DNA of 64,000 nt from Sugiyamaella lignohabitans (taxonomy: Eukaryota; Ascomycota; Dipodascomycetes; Dipodascales; Trichomonascaceae). The number at the start of each line of letters is the position of its first letter. Position 1 is the first letter of the stretch. The stretch is from the NCBI RefSeq assembly GCF_001640025.1, contig NC_031672.1:4030001-4094000 (forward strand), given 5' to 3'. Positions 23,605-34,747 of the stretch are shown here, piece after piece. The notes under the pieces were generated by a model that saw nothing but the letters and a program-made list of their open reading frames with translations, did no database searches and was not told the origin of the DNA. Both the position numbers and the translations under genes were made by a program.

Positions 23605-25299
23605 ATGGATGACGATATTAACGTGCCCCTGTTAGCAGGGTTACTGTCAGCTCTAGGGACACTTCTTCTTGGTCTCTTATGCATTGTAATCTGGTTTGCG
23701 ATAGCAGGAGATGGTAGAATTCAATTGGGGTCTGGAGACCCTGGGTCTTTTGATGATGAAGGTGCTCTTTTAGAAGAAGAGGCTGATGCTCTTGAGCTAA
23801 TGGATGAGGCATCGAGAAGGATGTATCTTCAGGCCAAAGCTTTTATTGAGGCCAACCCTCCAAATAGCACAAATACTGACATTAGTCTTTCTCAGTTCAT
23901 GACTATCCAAGAGAAAGGTGTTGCGGCTTGGGAGTTTGAAGTTGATTTTACAGCTGCAAACTGCTTTGTCGAGGCACGAACTGAGATTGAATTCTTTGAT
24001 TCGGTTTGCTGTGTTCAAACAAACCTACCTCTACCGAAACAGAATGAGGTCTACTACTGGGAAGCAAAGATTTATGATAAACCTGTCTCTACTACGGTAT
24101 CGATAGGTCTTACAACGAAGCCATATCCTACATTTAGACTTCCAGGATACCACCGATACTCTGTTGCATATGACTCGGAAGGGCTTAAACGGATTAATCA
24201 ACCATTTTCTGCCCCTCACTATGGACCTCCTTTACAGCATGGAGATGTAGTAGGCGTCGGTTATAAGCCACGAACTGGAACTGTCTTCTTCACTAGAAAT
24301 GGTAAGAAACTCGAGGAGGCCCTGCATGGCATGCGAATGAATTTATTTCCAACTGTAGGTGCCACTGGCCCTGCCACTGTCGTGGTGAATCTTGGCCAGG
24401 CCGGTTTTGTTTATATCGAAGCAAATGTAAAGAAGTGGGGCCTGGCTCCTGCTCATGGCTCACTGGCACCTCCACCACCATATGGAGCTGAACAAGACTA
24501 TGTTCTCTTAGAAACAGGAATTAGAAGCGGGTCAAGCCGTCGTCGAGATCGTGAACATGACCATGATAATGACGATGATTCTAGTGACCAAAACTATGAT
24601 AGCATAGCAGGTAGTGCTGGTAGCGCTGGATTCACTGGGAAACGTCGCCAACGGCGCAGAAGCCAGAGATACTTGAATGAGTCTTCAGCGCCCAATTCTG
24701 CCGGGTCAAATGATTTGATTTCTGATGATGGACATGACACAAATCATGGTGAAGACGACAATGAAGCCACTCCATTATTACCGCCACCGTCGTTTGAAGA
24801 TGTCACTTCACAGCAGGCCAGTCCTGGTCCCGATTCGACCTCCTCTCCTGCAGTGAGAACTGAGAGTTTACGCACTCCAGCAATTAATAGCAATAGTACT
24901 GCTTCCGTTCCATCATCTTCCTCTTCTTTCATATCAACTACATCTGAAGATCAAACCCAATTTCCAACCCTCAATAACAGCAATACCACCAACAATCACA
25001 TTTCAAATCGCACATATACTCACAACAATAACGCCAGTATAAATCTTACACGGCTTTCCCATCACTCTCTAAGCGGGTCTCCATCTACTACAATTGCATC
25101 ATCAACCCCCTTGGCTTCTACCCCTGTTGTCCCCATGGGTCCGCCGATGGGACGGCCACCCAGCTACACTTCAGACAATGAGTCAGACGATGAACAAGAT
25201 GGTGATGATTCTTTACAATCTCGCCCTCGTCGTATGTCTACTCGAGAATCCATTATGGAGGCAACTGCTGACTATATTAATCCTATATCCTCCCCGTAG
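23605..25299 (+). CDS. SSH4: Ssh4/Ear1-type SPRY-domain Rsp5 adaptor
   Basis: A 564-aa protein (S. cerevisiae Ssh4 is 579 aa) starting MDDDINVPLL. One TM segment lies at about 9-32, so it is a single-pass endosomal/vacuolar membrane protein. The B30.2/SPRY domain spans roughly 105-285 (YYWEAKIYDKPVSTTVSIGL, HRYSVAYDSEG, GDVVGVGYKPRTGTVFFTRNGK). PY motifs follow (PPPPYG just after the domain, PPSY near the C-terminus), which recruit the WW domains of Rsp5. Ssh4 targets membrane cargo for ubiquitination and MVB sorting. The tail is Ser/Asn-rich and acidic. Confidence 0.92.
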   Translation: MDDDINVPLLAGLLSALGTLLLGLLCIVIWFAIAGDGRIQLGSGDPGSFDDEGALLEEEADALELMDEASRRMYLQAKAFIEANPPNSTNTDISLSQFMTIQEKGVAAWEFEVDFTAANCFVEARTEIEFFDSVCCVQTNLPLPKQNEVYYWEAKIYDKPVSTTVSIGLTTKPYPTFRLPGYHRYSVAYDSEGLKRINQPFSAPHYGPPLQHGDVVGVGYKPRTGTVFFTRNGKKLEEALHGMRMNLFPTVGATGPATVVVNLGQAGFVYIEANVKKWGLAPAHGSLAPPPPYGAEQDYVLLETGIRSGSSRRRDREHDHDNDDDSSDQNYDSIAGSAGSAGFTGKRRQRRRSQRYLNESSAPNSAGSNDLISDDGHDTNHGEDDNEATPLLPPPSFEDVTSQQASPGPDSTSSPAVRTESLRTPAINSNSTASVPSSSSSFISTTSEDQTQFPTLNNSNTTNNHISNRTYTHNNNASINLTRLSHHSLSGSPSTTIASSTPLASTPVVPMGPPMGRPPSYTSDNESDDEQDGDDSLQSRPRRMSTRESIMEATADYINPISSP

Positions 25300-25912
25300 G
25301 CCATTTATCTTTTTTTTGGCGCTGGGGCCGTAATTTTCACATTCTATGTACCTCTATTTATTCTTCATAACTCGCTTTCCTCGAAATTAATTCTTCTTCA
25401 TGTTAGTTGAAACATGACTTAGTCGCAGGGGCCATATCCCTGAACCCCATAGCTTCTTTCGCTACGTTCTCGTAACAACAGCTTCAGCTCCCACCACCCC
25501 ACCGGGTTCAGATCTCGATCAGCGACTGGTAGTGATATGCGCCAACGCGGATGACACCTTATCTTTTGATCTTGTTATTGCCTTATCCGGTACTATACAT
25601 ACAAACGTAGAATCTGATCATCACTATACAGTGTTTCACGTTGTTACGATTTGACTTACTTACAGCGTGCTCAGTACATTTGATCAAACTCTTAGTGAAC
25701 TAGGGAGGAGCAAAGTATATCGAAGGCTCACGAGTGCGTCTGTTTCCTTTGGTGGGGTCTGTTTGGTATTGGAATTTCGCATTGTACGTGCTGATTATGC
25801 CTTGTGGGAACATGTTCATGATGTCGACTTAAAATCGACATGTGTTATCATTATCTATTTGACGACAAGGTTAACAAAATCAAAATTGGCCAAAATCTAA
25901 CTGTTTTTAGAC
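25300..25912. other. Spacer SSH4 to NIPA gene
   Basis: Holds the SSH4 terminator region, a degenerate GC repeat (25423-25474) and the NIPA-gene promoter. CTAACTGTTTTTAG at 25897-25910, just before the ATG, looks like an intron 3' end; GTACGT at 25784 could be the matching donor of a 5'UTR intron. Confidence 0.45.
25423..25474 (+). repeat. Degenerate GC-repeat relic
   Basis: GTCGCAGGGGCCATATCCCTG then AACCCC and TTCTTTCGCTACGTTCTCG aligns by eye with the left arm and loop of the 2852 element, with several substitutions, as for an old copy. Confidence 0.4.
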
Positions 25913-27532
25913 ATGGACAGAATTGACTCCAGTGAGGCAGTCATTTTTGGCTGCCTCGTGGGAATAGTCAGTTCGGCTACTCAATCCGTGGGTCTTACTT
26001 TACAGCGGAAGTCGCATCTTATGGAAGATTCGCGGCCTAGCTCAGTACCCCGACGGCCGGCTCATCGCCGTGGACTATGGCAGGCTGGTGTACTATTATT
26101 TATTGCCAGTAATCTTTTTGGCTCCAGTGTTCAGATTACAACTTTGCCTTTGATTGTTCTAAGTCCGCTACAGGCAATTGGTTTAGTATTCAATTCTATT
26201 AGTGCAAGTATATTATTGGCAGAACCATTCACAAAGTACTCATTCATTGGCACTGGTCTTGTATCAGTTGGTGCCTTGATTATTGCCGCTTTTGGTGCTA
26301 TTCCAGAACCACATCATAATTTAAATGAGCTACTAGTGTTACTGCAGCGTACTCAATTTTTATTGTGGATGGGCATCACACTCTCGTTAGTGATATTGAT
26401 ACTAGTATTGATCGCCACTGGTATAGTAGACGAGTTTCTAAACGGATGGGAGGCCATTGGAGGAGGTGGGAAAATGGGCCTTGAAGAGCATACAAATGAA
26501 TCTAATAACAGTCGTGGCGTCACACCGCCACGACATGTTACGGCTCGTAATAGTCCCCTGCAAAGCAGTATTCAAAACCACAACCAATACAACAATCACA
26601 CTAGTAGTCGCGGCACTGGCTCGAATTTGGATGGTCATACTGACCATCGTGAGTTTCCCTCGTACCACGTGTTTCTGGCGAACAAGTCACTGGTGGTAGG
26701 CGGCTTGTACGGAGTAGTGGCGGGGATCTTGTCGGCACACTCGCTGTTAATGGCAAAATCGGCTGTAGAATTAGTCGTTCGAGGGCTAAAAGACGGTTGG
26801 TATGATCTTTTCCGCTGGCAAACATGGCTTATTGTAGGATGTTTCCTCACTTTCGCTATACTGCAACTATATTATCTAAACTGCGGGCTAACGCTATGTT
26901 CGACTTCTGTTCTTTATCCACTTGTTTTTTGTGTTTACAATATTATTACCATCATGAATGGCCTTATTTATTTCCGCCAAACCGCTAGCCTATCCTTTGT
27001 CAGAATCGTGTTAATTGCATTCGGAACTTTTCTTGTTTTGGCAGGTGTACTTTGCCTGTCGTGGAGACTTAACGACTCTCAAGCACCCAACTTGGCTGCT
27101 AGCACTAGTGCTGCGACTAACACTGCTACTACATCCAGACGGCATCTTTTCAGTCCTTCTCATGGTCGCAGTCGTAGCAACAATAGTGCCATATATGAAG
27201 AGCCTTCTACAGGGTCTGAAACAGAACAGACTCCTTTACTGTTTTTCCAACAGCACAGAAAGTCCCCTCTTAGATATGGAAGTCTTGGTTTGGTGACGAA
27301 ACAACTGTCTACTAGTGGTTCTGCAGAAAGTGGAGCTCAAAGCTCGAGTTTGAACTCCACAGCCAATGGCGACGATGAGCATCCCGAGTACACATCTTTT
27401 CGTACTATAACTGTCGGAGATGGCATCCCCGAACCGGCTTCTCCATATAGCAACAGAAAAACCACCCTCCGCCGCGGGAGAACATTATCGCAAGAGCAGT
27501 CCGAGATACTAGACCAACTACGGCAGAAGTAA
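25913..27532 (+). CDS. NIPA/DUF803-family magnesium transporter-like membrane protein
   Basis: A 539-aa multi-pass membrane protein from the ATG at 25913. The N-terminus (FGCLVGIVSSATQSVGLTLQRKSH) and following TMs (GVLLFIASNLFGSSVQITTLPLIVLSPLQAIGLVFN) match the start of the NIPA/DUF803 transporters, which resemble drug/metabolite transporters. About eight or nine hydrophobic segments are visible up to residue 385. A hydrophilic Asn/Ser-rich loop at about 190-245 splits the membrane part, and a cytosolic Ser-rich tail of about 150 residues follows. The substrate (Mg2+) is inferred from the family name. A 5'UTR intron may precede the start. Confidence 0.8.
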   Translation: MDRIDSSEAVIFGCLVGIVSSATQSVGLTLQRKSHLMEDSRPSSVPRRPAHRRGLWQAGVLLFIASNLFGSSVQITTLPLIVLSPLQAIGLVFNSISASILLAEPFTKYSFIGTGLVSVGALIIAAFGAIPEPHHNLNELLVLLQRTQFLLWMGITLSLVILILVLIATGIVDEFLNGWEAIGGGGKMGLEEHTNESNNSRGVTPPRHVTARNSPLQSSIQNHNQYNNHTSSRGTGSNLDGHTDHREFPSYHVFLANKSLVVGGLYGVVAGILSAHSLLMAKSAVELVVRGLKDGWYDLFRWQTWLIVGCFLTFAILQLYYLNCGLTLCSTSVLYPLVFCVYNIITIMNGLIYFRQTASLSFVRIVLIAFGTFLVLAGVLCLSWRLNDSQAPNLAASTSAATNTATTSRRHLFSPSHGRSRSNNSAIYEEPSTGSETEQTPLLFFQQHRKSPLRYGSLGLVTKQLSTSGSAESGAQSSSLNSTANGDDEHPEYTSFRTITVGDGIPEPASPYSNRKTTLRRGRTLSQEQSEILDQLRQK

Positions 27533-27859
27533 GGAGTATTGCTTACTTGTCATCCTCATTGATTCTGGTTTAGTGAGATAATTTTTTCATGTTTTATTTT
27601 TATTTGCTCGATCTATTCTCATTTATCAGTTTGTTTACCCTACTATTTAATACATTCCATATAGATTATATTTATACTTTCTTCTCAGTTAATTTTTGTG
27701 AATTCAATGATGTGAAAACTATACGCTTTATTTACCTTGCTATTTAATATTGCTATTGGATATAGCTATTGAATAGATTCTATATAGATTTATCTTTATA
27801 GGTTCTTCCCACTCTTCGAAATCCATAGAGGGTCTACAGTCCAGTACCAAGTACCAAGT
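27533..27859. other. AT-rich convergent 3' spacer with imperfect repeats
   Basis: Contains the 3' ends of the NIPA gene and SHB17. Two related AT-rich stretches (about 27636-27675 and 27730-27800) share TTACC, CTATTTAATA and TATAGATT, as if locally duplicated. No gene is seen. Confidence 0.4.
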
Positions 27860-28626
27860 TTATACGTCAGGCACATGGAAGGCACCACCAAGGAAAATAG
27901 CAGGCTCTTCGCAGCTATTGTGCTCATAGGAGAGTACACCAACACCACCAGCTTCAAGAATAAGCGATGGGTTATCTTCGATAGGGCGCTTGAGCCATCT
28001 CAATACAAAACTACGAAGAATATGACCATGAGCAACAACAATGACCTCAGAGCATCTCCTCTCTTTAATTGCTTTTCTATGAATCTCAACGATCTTGGCA
28101 ATCAATCTATCCAATCTCTCAGTGATGTCAGCGGGAGATTCACCACCTTCACACCCATCTCTCCAAATAGACCAATCATGATCTTTGTCCAGGCCTCTAC
28201 TTTTACGTAGAGCCCTGATATCAGCCGTCTTCATACCCTCGTAGTCGCCGTAATCCCATTCCCGAGCATCGTCTGTGGTTTCAACGTCCAATTTAGCCAG
28301 CTCACCCTTGTGATCTTGCATGAGTAACTCTAAAGTATGATGAGCTCTCTTACGAGGAGATACAAAGATTTTTTCGATGAATTCAGGAACAATCATACGA
28401 TCGGGGCCGACCAATGCCTTGCCAGTGGCAATCATTCTCTTGACACCATTCTCGGTAAGATCAAGATCAGTGAATGATGTATGTTGACCACTCTTTGACC
28501 ATTCGGTTTCACTGATTCCGTTAGAACCCATCTATCAGGTATTCGCAGGGTCAAATGCGCTTGTAATTGTAATTGTACTTACCCGTGTCTAACAATAATC
28601 ACTCTGGGTGTCTGGAAAGAAGCCAT
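27860..28626 (-). CDS. SHB17: Sedoheptulose-1,7-bisphosphatase, histidine phosphatase family (two exons)
   Basis: Exon 1 (28626-28583, MASFQTPRVIIVRH + GG) and exon 2 (28511-27860) are joined across a 71-nt intron (GTAAGT...TTCTAAC...CAG), giving 231 aa. The junction restores RHGETEWSKSG. The catalytic His is in RHG (about residue 14), the proton donor region is in DDAREWDYGDYEG, and the second His is in VAHGHILRSF. RKSRGLDKDHDWSIWRDGCEGGE is close to S. cerevisiae Shb17, which makes sedoheptulose-7-phosphate in riboneogenesis. It is 40 residues shorter than yeast Shb17, mostly by loss of an insert before the C-terminal LEAGGVGVLSYEH block. Confidence 0.93.
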
Positions 28627-29133
28627 TTTTCCTTCTATAAAAGTGGCAGATTCTCTGACGGTCAGTCGGCTACTCAGCGAGATATATAATGTGGAGTATG
28701 TATGGAAGTATCGAGCTTTCCTTCTATTCATAATATTTACCTAATAATGCTGCATTAGGAAATGCAGGGGGCCGTAGTCGAGCAAACGTGGCTGATGGTG
28801 CCGCCGCTACTGCCATCGTTGTTAGCAGAACCACAAGACAATGCCATATTGTTACGACATAAGGTTGGACTTCCGGGTCCATTGTCATTTGCTGGAACCT
28901 TGGAATGAGCGGGGTAACAAACGAAATAGCATGCAGGGGAATCAACGTAGATATCGGTAGATCAGTATTTTATCAATGCTACACTAGTCATTTAATTAAT
29001 CCTATTTACCAAAAAAAAAAGCACTATAAGCCTCAAAACAATATTTAAAATAAGGAAAGTTCCAAATGCTCGTGAAAAAAAACTTCAGCTCATTCCCATC
29101 CCCGGGGGCATGTTCGATCAGTTACGTCCATGC
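28627..29133. other. Spacer upstream of SHB17
   Basis: Holds the SHB17 promoter and the 3'UTR of the RRM-like gene, including the extra copy of a 44-bp tandem duplication (29088-29131). No gene is supported. Confidence 0.5.
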
Positions 29134-29175
29134 TCATTCCCACCCCGGCGGGCATGTTCGATCAGTTACATCCAT
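29088..29175. repeat. 44-bp tandem duplication at the 3' end of the RRM-like gene
   Basis: 29088-29131 and 29132-29175 are contiguous 44-bp copies that differ at only a few positions, mainly in the C/G run. The second contains the last codons and stop of the RRM-like gene. The first repeats that terminal coding sequence in its 3'UTR. Confidence 0.92.
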
Positions 29176-30638
29176 GGCATACGCAAGCGTCCATTTCTCG
29201 AAAAATTTCACCCAGATAGGATTTGAATAGTCATGTTCAGAAAATACCCGATGTGCCTGGATTGCTGATTTAACATCTGCGTATTCGATCAAAATTGTTG
29301 GCAAAGGGCGGATCATAGGCAAAATAGATACTATCTCACCCAAAGTACTAAAACTTTCTTTGATATCTCCCAGAGTAATGTCTAGATTAACATTAAATGG
29401 GTTGCCATTTTCAATGGATGATGGGTTAATACTGGGACGGTGGCTATGACGGTTTGCAGCGTGTTGGTAGTCTACGTTAGAGGAAGTCTTGGGCTGGTCT
29501 TTCCCATAAGGGAGATTATTTCGCAGGGCAAATGGCCATTTCTGAATAGGGTGCCGGTGATTGAAATCTGAGGGATTTTCAACTAGAGAAGGGTGCTTAT
29601 CATGGTACAATACTGGCTTTGTGCGAAGTTTTCCGTTTCCGTCTTTCTGAATATATAATCGATGTCTCTGATGTTTGGAGATTTGCTCGTAGTTGGTGTT
29701 CCAACTCAACTCAATACATCGGCGGACTTTATCGACTATCATGGCCCTAGCAAGCTTTTGATCTCTTGGCTGAACCTGCGGATTACTGGGACGATGGCGA
29801 GGTACGTACATTTTCCCGTTAATATAAAACCGTCCAGATTTAGCATATTCGTAGAATGATGTAGCTTGATCGGTTTCAACAAAATATATGTCAAGGCTAT
29901 AATAATCTTGTTTCATTGGCTCACTCCGTCGTACAATTTTCTCTAACGGACCACCACAAACCTGGCTAGTAACTGCACTAAGGCCAACTATAAAGGGAAT
30001 TTTGTCAAAACAGATTAGACAACCATAATGAACCGCTTGAGGCGGTTTATTGATACTTTCAACTTGGATTCGTGTATCTATTAAGCGATGTTAGTGATTT
30101 ATCAGGTAATTCTGAGCCAGGGACAGCAGAGTTTTGACATACTTGGATAAGCTAGTATGGTCTGTATTGTGCTCAGTGGGCGTCGTCTACGCCGAGTTAT
30201 CTCAGCTTGCATTTTGTTTTTGATGTGAATTGCCTCATTGCTGGATGGTTTCGTACTATGGCCATCATCGGGTGCGATGTTGAGATTTTTATGATTTAAG
30301 CTAGAGGCCAGTGGAATGAGATTCGTTGGCTCTAAGTTCTCTGTTTTCGTGGTTGATTCTTTAGAAGTCCCTGTGCGGGACCCGGTTGGATATTTTATCC
30401 ATGACAAAGGTAATGACCACCCTGTGTAGTTTTTACTGCGTCCCTTTTTAGAACTGGTGTTGCCATGATTCTCAAGAGTATTTAACGTTGAACCAGACGC
30501 ATCTGTCAAGGGTCGATGGGGACGCTGCCCGCTTTCGTTTGTACTCGAGACTGGATTTCCAAGTGAAAACAACCTATGATACTTTGTAGACATTTGTGTG
30601 AACTCTATGTATCGGATGACGTATACTAAAAAAAACAT
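29134..30638 (-). CDS. RRM-like RNA-binding protein, unrecognised family (two exons)
   Basis: Exons 30638-30143 and 30077-29134 join in frame across a 65-nt intron (GTATGT...CACTAAC...TAG) to give 479 aa. The second in-frame ATG (30593, MSTKYHRLF) is an equally possible start. The first 165 residues are Ser/Thr/Arg-rich and disordered. Two RRM-like folds follow. One is around QVCGGPLEKIVRR...SLDIYFVETDQATSFYEYA, with a GRFYINGK strand. The other is C-terminal (NPFNVNLDITLGDIKESFSTLG...TILIEYADVKSAIQA). Aromatic RNP residues are weak. I cannot name an orthologue. Its last codons are duplicated downstream. Confidence 0.72.
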
Positions 30639-30874
30639 CTATCGAATTCAATATATTTTGCGTTTTTCATTATGGAGCATTACATGTCTGCAATGTTGCC
30701 TCCGCACCATTCAATATGTCGCCGCAAGCAAGTGGTCCTGATGGAAGCTCTTCAATTCAAGCAGAGCATGATGAAGGCCTTGTTCTTGACCATAGCCAAG
30801 GCCACCAGGTACATTTGTGACAGACTTTAGTAAAACAATTAATTACACTTAAATATGGAGAGCCAGTAACTTTT

Positions 30875-32833
30875 TTAACGGGTTCTGATAATACCAGCGG
30901 CAGCAAGAAGATTAATTTTACGGCGGATCTCAGGATTTTGGAGATGATCCCGAAGAGCAGCTGGATCATTTTGGGCCTGTTGAAGGATTGTGTTCATGAC
31001 AGGATCACGACGAATCTCGTCGATTTCTGGATCTTGAGATAGACGTTCAGCGGTTTGCTCGGCAGTCTCACCGGGAAGAGCAGCGAATCTTGCGGTAGAG
31101 GCTTTAGTGTATAACTCCTCAATCTCACGAGTGTGCTTGAACTCGGTGTCAATGCTACGAGCGACCTCGAGAGTATCCATACAATTGCGGTAATCCTTCA
31201 TAACATAGTAAGCAGTGGCCTTACGAGTGTAAGCCTTGAAGAAATTAGGATCAAGTGAAATGGCGATGTCACAATCCTTGATAACTTCAGGGTATGCAAT
31301 AAGCTTGAGGAGGGCAGCGGCACGGTTAGCGTAACCTCTGGGGTCTTTGGGAGCTCTCTTGATAGCTTCAGTGTAAGCCTTTACAGCACCAGGCCAATCG
31401 CCTTCCTTAAATAGCTTGTTACCTTCTTCTCTGGCCTCCTCGGCTTTCTCAGGATCGATATAACTTTCAGCTTCGCGCTTCTTCAATTCCTTTTCAGTAG
31501 ATCGAAGCTTATTAAGAACATCAGGAGTACGGTGCTCCGTTAATGATTTGTTGAAATATTCAATGGCACTTGGCAGGTCGTCCTTCTTAAGATATGTAGT
31601 ACCGATACGTGAGTATGCCTTAGCAAATAGCTTGTAATCGGATCGCAACTCTCTACCTTGTTCAATAGCATACAAACAAGTTTTAATGGCTTCATCATAA
31701 TCACCCTTTTCAAACTCAGCAGCAGCTCTGTTGTTAAGGTAAGTGATATCTTTGAAGATATCCCAAGCATTGTTGTAGTGGGTAATTGCCTCGTCAAACT
31801 GTCGTTTCTTGTAAGCAGCATTACCTAAACTCTTTTCTTCGTCTGCCTTTTGCTTGTCTGTATCAACTGGTTCAGGCTCTGGTTCAGGCTCTTTGGGCTT
31901 GGCAGATTCAGCAGGTTTAGGTTCGGAACTGCTAGGAGCAGGACCAGAACCAGGACCAGCACCTGCTGGCATTTCAATTCCCAGAATAACAGCCATGGCT
32001 TCCATCAGTCTAGGATCACTCGAAGCCCCAGTCAAGGCTGCCATGGGGTTATTCTGTAATCCCTCCAACTTAGCTACAAAAGCAGGATCCTTCATATATT
32101 CACTGGTTTTGGGGTGGTTAGCCAACTTGGCAAATGTGGCTGGATCTTTGAATAGACTGCCCATACCAAGATCTGGAGTTTGACCATCACCAGCAGCCTC
32201 TTGTTGAATAGCAGCATCAACGCTAGCCAATCCAGATTTTGCTTGTGCATTGGCAGGATCGAGCTTTAATGCCTCCTCATAGGCATCCCTGGCAGTGACC
32301 AAGTCTCCTAAACCATGGTAGGCAGCACCTTTACGGGTGTAGCCCTTGGCCCAGCTGGGGTTGATCTTGATACATTCCTCAGCATCCTTAGCCGCCGAAT
32401 CATAATCCCTTAACGAAGCATAAGATCCTGATCTATTGGAATACAATACATGGTTGGGTGTCTCAGAAGCTTCAATTGCTTTCGTAAAAAGCTCGACAGC
32501 CTTGTTGAAGTCCTTGGCAGCAAAGGCAGCGTTACCTTCAGCTTTGTACTGTACTATGTTAGTATCATAACACTTTGATTCAACCATCGACCATTATAAT
32601 TAAGTATGTTTCTTCTCACTTTGCTGTGAAATGCTTTTTCGCCTCCAGTCTGGATATTAACCGCCCACCGGAAGAATATGAATTCAATTCTCAGATGACC
32701 AGATTTAATCCATATCCATGAGATCCATCCTTTCGTAATGGATCTCTCCACAAACTAAATTGCAATTGCCAAATGGAAAGGCCTTTCCCAACTATCGTAG
32801 TTCAATTTTACTTACACTTTCAGCAGTAGACAT
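30875..32833 (-). CDS. STI1: Hsp70/Hsp90 co-chaperone Sti1 (Hop), two exons
   Basis: Exon 1 is six codons (MSTAES, 32833-32816). A 267-nt intron ends in TACTAACATAGTACAG, and exon 2 (32548-30875) starts YKAEGNAAFAAKDF. The total is 563 aa; S. cerevisiae Sti1 is 589. The domain order is canonical: TPR1 (Hsp70 site), DP1, a Pro/Glu-rich linker, TPR2A (Hsp90 site), TPR2B, and DP2 ending in LLAAAGIIRTR. Carboxylate-clamp residues fit GNAAF, LYSNRSGSY and KGYTRKGAAY. Sti1 bridges Hsp70 and Hsp90 in the cytosol. A heat shock element lies about 100 bp upstream. Confidence 0.96.
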
Positions 32834-33293
32834 TTTCTCTTGTTTCAAAGGCAGTTGTACAAAAGTCAATGAAAAAGATAACTATTAAAGGTCCTCTAAT
32901 ATATATGCCTGTCCTGCCTTAGGTCCCAACCTTCCAGAAGAATCGAGTCCGAGAGTTATGCGGCTAGACGCAGTTTCTCTTCGCTATTGTCCTGCAAACC
33001 AGTACGGCGTTTCAGGGGACATCGACTATTGAGGTCTGTAGCTTTTACTGATCCCGTTGCTGTTATCATTAGAGCTTCTTCTGAGCAGATGAAATAGAGA
33101 ATGATCAATTGGGATGTATCACAATAGGTCTTAGCCTTATTAGATTTTTTTTTTTTTTTTTGGTTTCTATGTATCTTTATGGTGGCCCATCTTCATAGCC
33201 ACACCCACAACACGAGTCTGATCTATATAACAAGAGAAATCTTAACCTCTAAAATACAAATCATAGATTAGCTAATTCTGGAATATATTACAA
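32834..33293. other. Divergent promoter STI1/HSV2
   Basis: Holds the HSE for STI1, a T-run (about 33147-33162) and the HSV2 upstream region. No gene is seen. Confidence 0.5.
32932..32945. promoter_or_regulatory. Heat shock element upstream of STI1
   Basis: TTCCAGAAGAAT contains the inverted pair TTCnnGAA plus a further GAA, the Hsf1 site architecture. It lies about 100 bp upstream of the STI1 start. STI1 is a known Hsf1 target in yeast. Confidence 0.5.
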
Positions 33294-34709
33294 ATGATTA
33301 TACATTTCCAATTGTACCAGAGAGGGATGTGTAAAAATCAGGGGACCCTTGCATATTCCCCCCGCTTTCCCATATGTACCGTCATGATACGGCTTATAGT
33401 GAGTGAACTTAGTCCGTCTCCTGTAGCTTTACCATCAAAACTATATCCCATCTCATCTCGTTTTGACGCGCCCTCTGGTTTGTATGCTGAGATGAATGCC
33501 CATAGTTCATTGGCTCAAGAGCCAAACCAAGATCGGGATCTTTTATCTGCGTCGTTTAATCAAGATCAGGGCTGTTTTTCCATCGCATATGAACATGGAT
33601 TCAGAGTTTATAACACGGATCCAATGGAGTTACGGGTCAAGAGAGAGTTTTCGGACGGAGGAATTGGAATTTCTCAAATGTTACATAGGACGAATTATTT
33701 AGCATTGGTAGGTGGAGGTAGAAATCCCAAGTTTCCACAGAATAAAGTCATTATTTGGGATGATTTAAAACATAAAAGTGCCTTGTCTTTAGAGTTTCTG
33801 TCTCCAGTACTGAATGTGTTAATGTCACGAACTCGGATTATCGCAATTCTTAAAAATAAGATTCATGTTTATGCATTTTCCTCACCTCCGACGAAGATTG
33901 CCTCTTATGAAACAATTGATAATCCCCATGGCATTGGCTGCCTCTCAAATAATGTGCTAGCGTTCCCCGGTCGTGGGCAGGGTCAAGTACAAATTGTCAA
34001 TCTCGCAACAAGCATGGCGGCTAGTTCCTCTGGTACTGGTAACCATGATGACAGTCCTAGTGGAGCTGGACTAGTGTCAATTGTACGTGCACACAGAGGA
34101 AATATTCGATGTCTGTCACTCAATCCTTCTGGCACCGTAGTCGCCACAGCGAGCGATATCGGAACGATAATAAGACTCCACTCTACTGAGAATACTGCGC
34201 TGCTCCACGAGTTCCGTCGTGGTTTGGATAGAGCAATTATATTTTCAATGGCATTTTCACAATCTTCTAACAGGCTGGCTGTATTATCTGATAAGAATAC
34301 ACTACATGTCTTTGATACGACTTTAATATCTACACCTAATCCAAGTCTGTCAACATCAGCTGCGACAAATGGCATGGGTGGTGGTCAATCTTCTTCCACG
34401 CCCATATCAGCCCCAAATAGACGGCATGTTTTAGGGAAACTTCCACTTATGCCGAGGTACTTCTCTAGCGAATGGAGTTTTGCATCTGCCCGTATAGAAG
34501 GTCAGCAGCATTCGGGTCCCGGTATTCTAGGTTGGAGTTCGGATGAGTCTGTTGTGGTAATTTGGATAAGAGAGACTAAATGGGAGAAATATGTTATTGT
34601 GGAACGAGATTATTCCTCTTCTGTTACAGACCGTAACTCTACCCCTGAAACTCAATGGGAACTTGTTCGTGAAGCTTGGCGAGGGTTCGAAGGAATCTCA
34701 TATGATTGA
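33294..34709 (+). CDS. HSV2: PROPPIN WD40 phosphoinositide-binding protein, Hsv2-like
   Basis: Up to 471 aa from the ATG at 33294. The conserved propeller starts only at [26 protein letters not shown], so ATG 33492 (MNAHSSLAQ) is a plausible shorter start. Blades continue through [19 protein letters not shown] and [22 protein letters not shown]. The lipid-binding FRRG motif reads [10 protein letters not shown] near residue 305, the form I associate with Hsv2 more than with Atg18 or Atg21. A Ser/Asn-rich loop interrupts blade 6. PROPPINs bind PI3P/PI(3,5)P2 and serve micro-autophagy and related membrane events. The 3' end is 38 bp from the convergent RRM gene. Confidence 0.85.
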   Translation: MIIHFQLYQRGMCKNQGTLAYSPRFPICTVMIRLIVSELSPSPVALPSKLYPISSRFDAPSGLYAEMNAHSSLAQEPNQDRDLLSASFNQDQGCFSIAYEHGFRVYNTDPMELRVKREFSDGGIGISQMLHRTNYLALVGGGRNPKFPQNKVIIWDDLKHKSALSLEFLSPVLNVLMSRTRIIAILKNKIHVYAFSSPPTKIASYETIDNPHGIGCLSNNVLAFPGRGQGQVQIVNLATSMAASSSGTGNHDDSPSGAGLVSIVRAHRGNIRCLSLNPSGTVVATASDIGTIIRLHSTENTALLHEFRRGLDRAIIFSMAFSQSSNRLAVLSDKNTLHVFDTTLISTPNPSLSTSAATNGMGGGQSSSTPISAPNRRHVLGKLPLMPRYFSSEWSFASARIEGQQHSGPGILGWSSDESVVVIWIRETKWEKYVIVERDYSSSVTDRNSTPETQWELVREAWRGFEGISYD

Positions 34710-34747
34710 AAAATATAAGAGATGGAATACTAACCGCTGTTGAGCTG

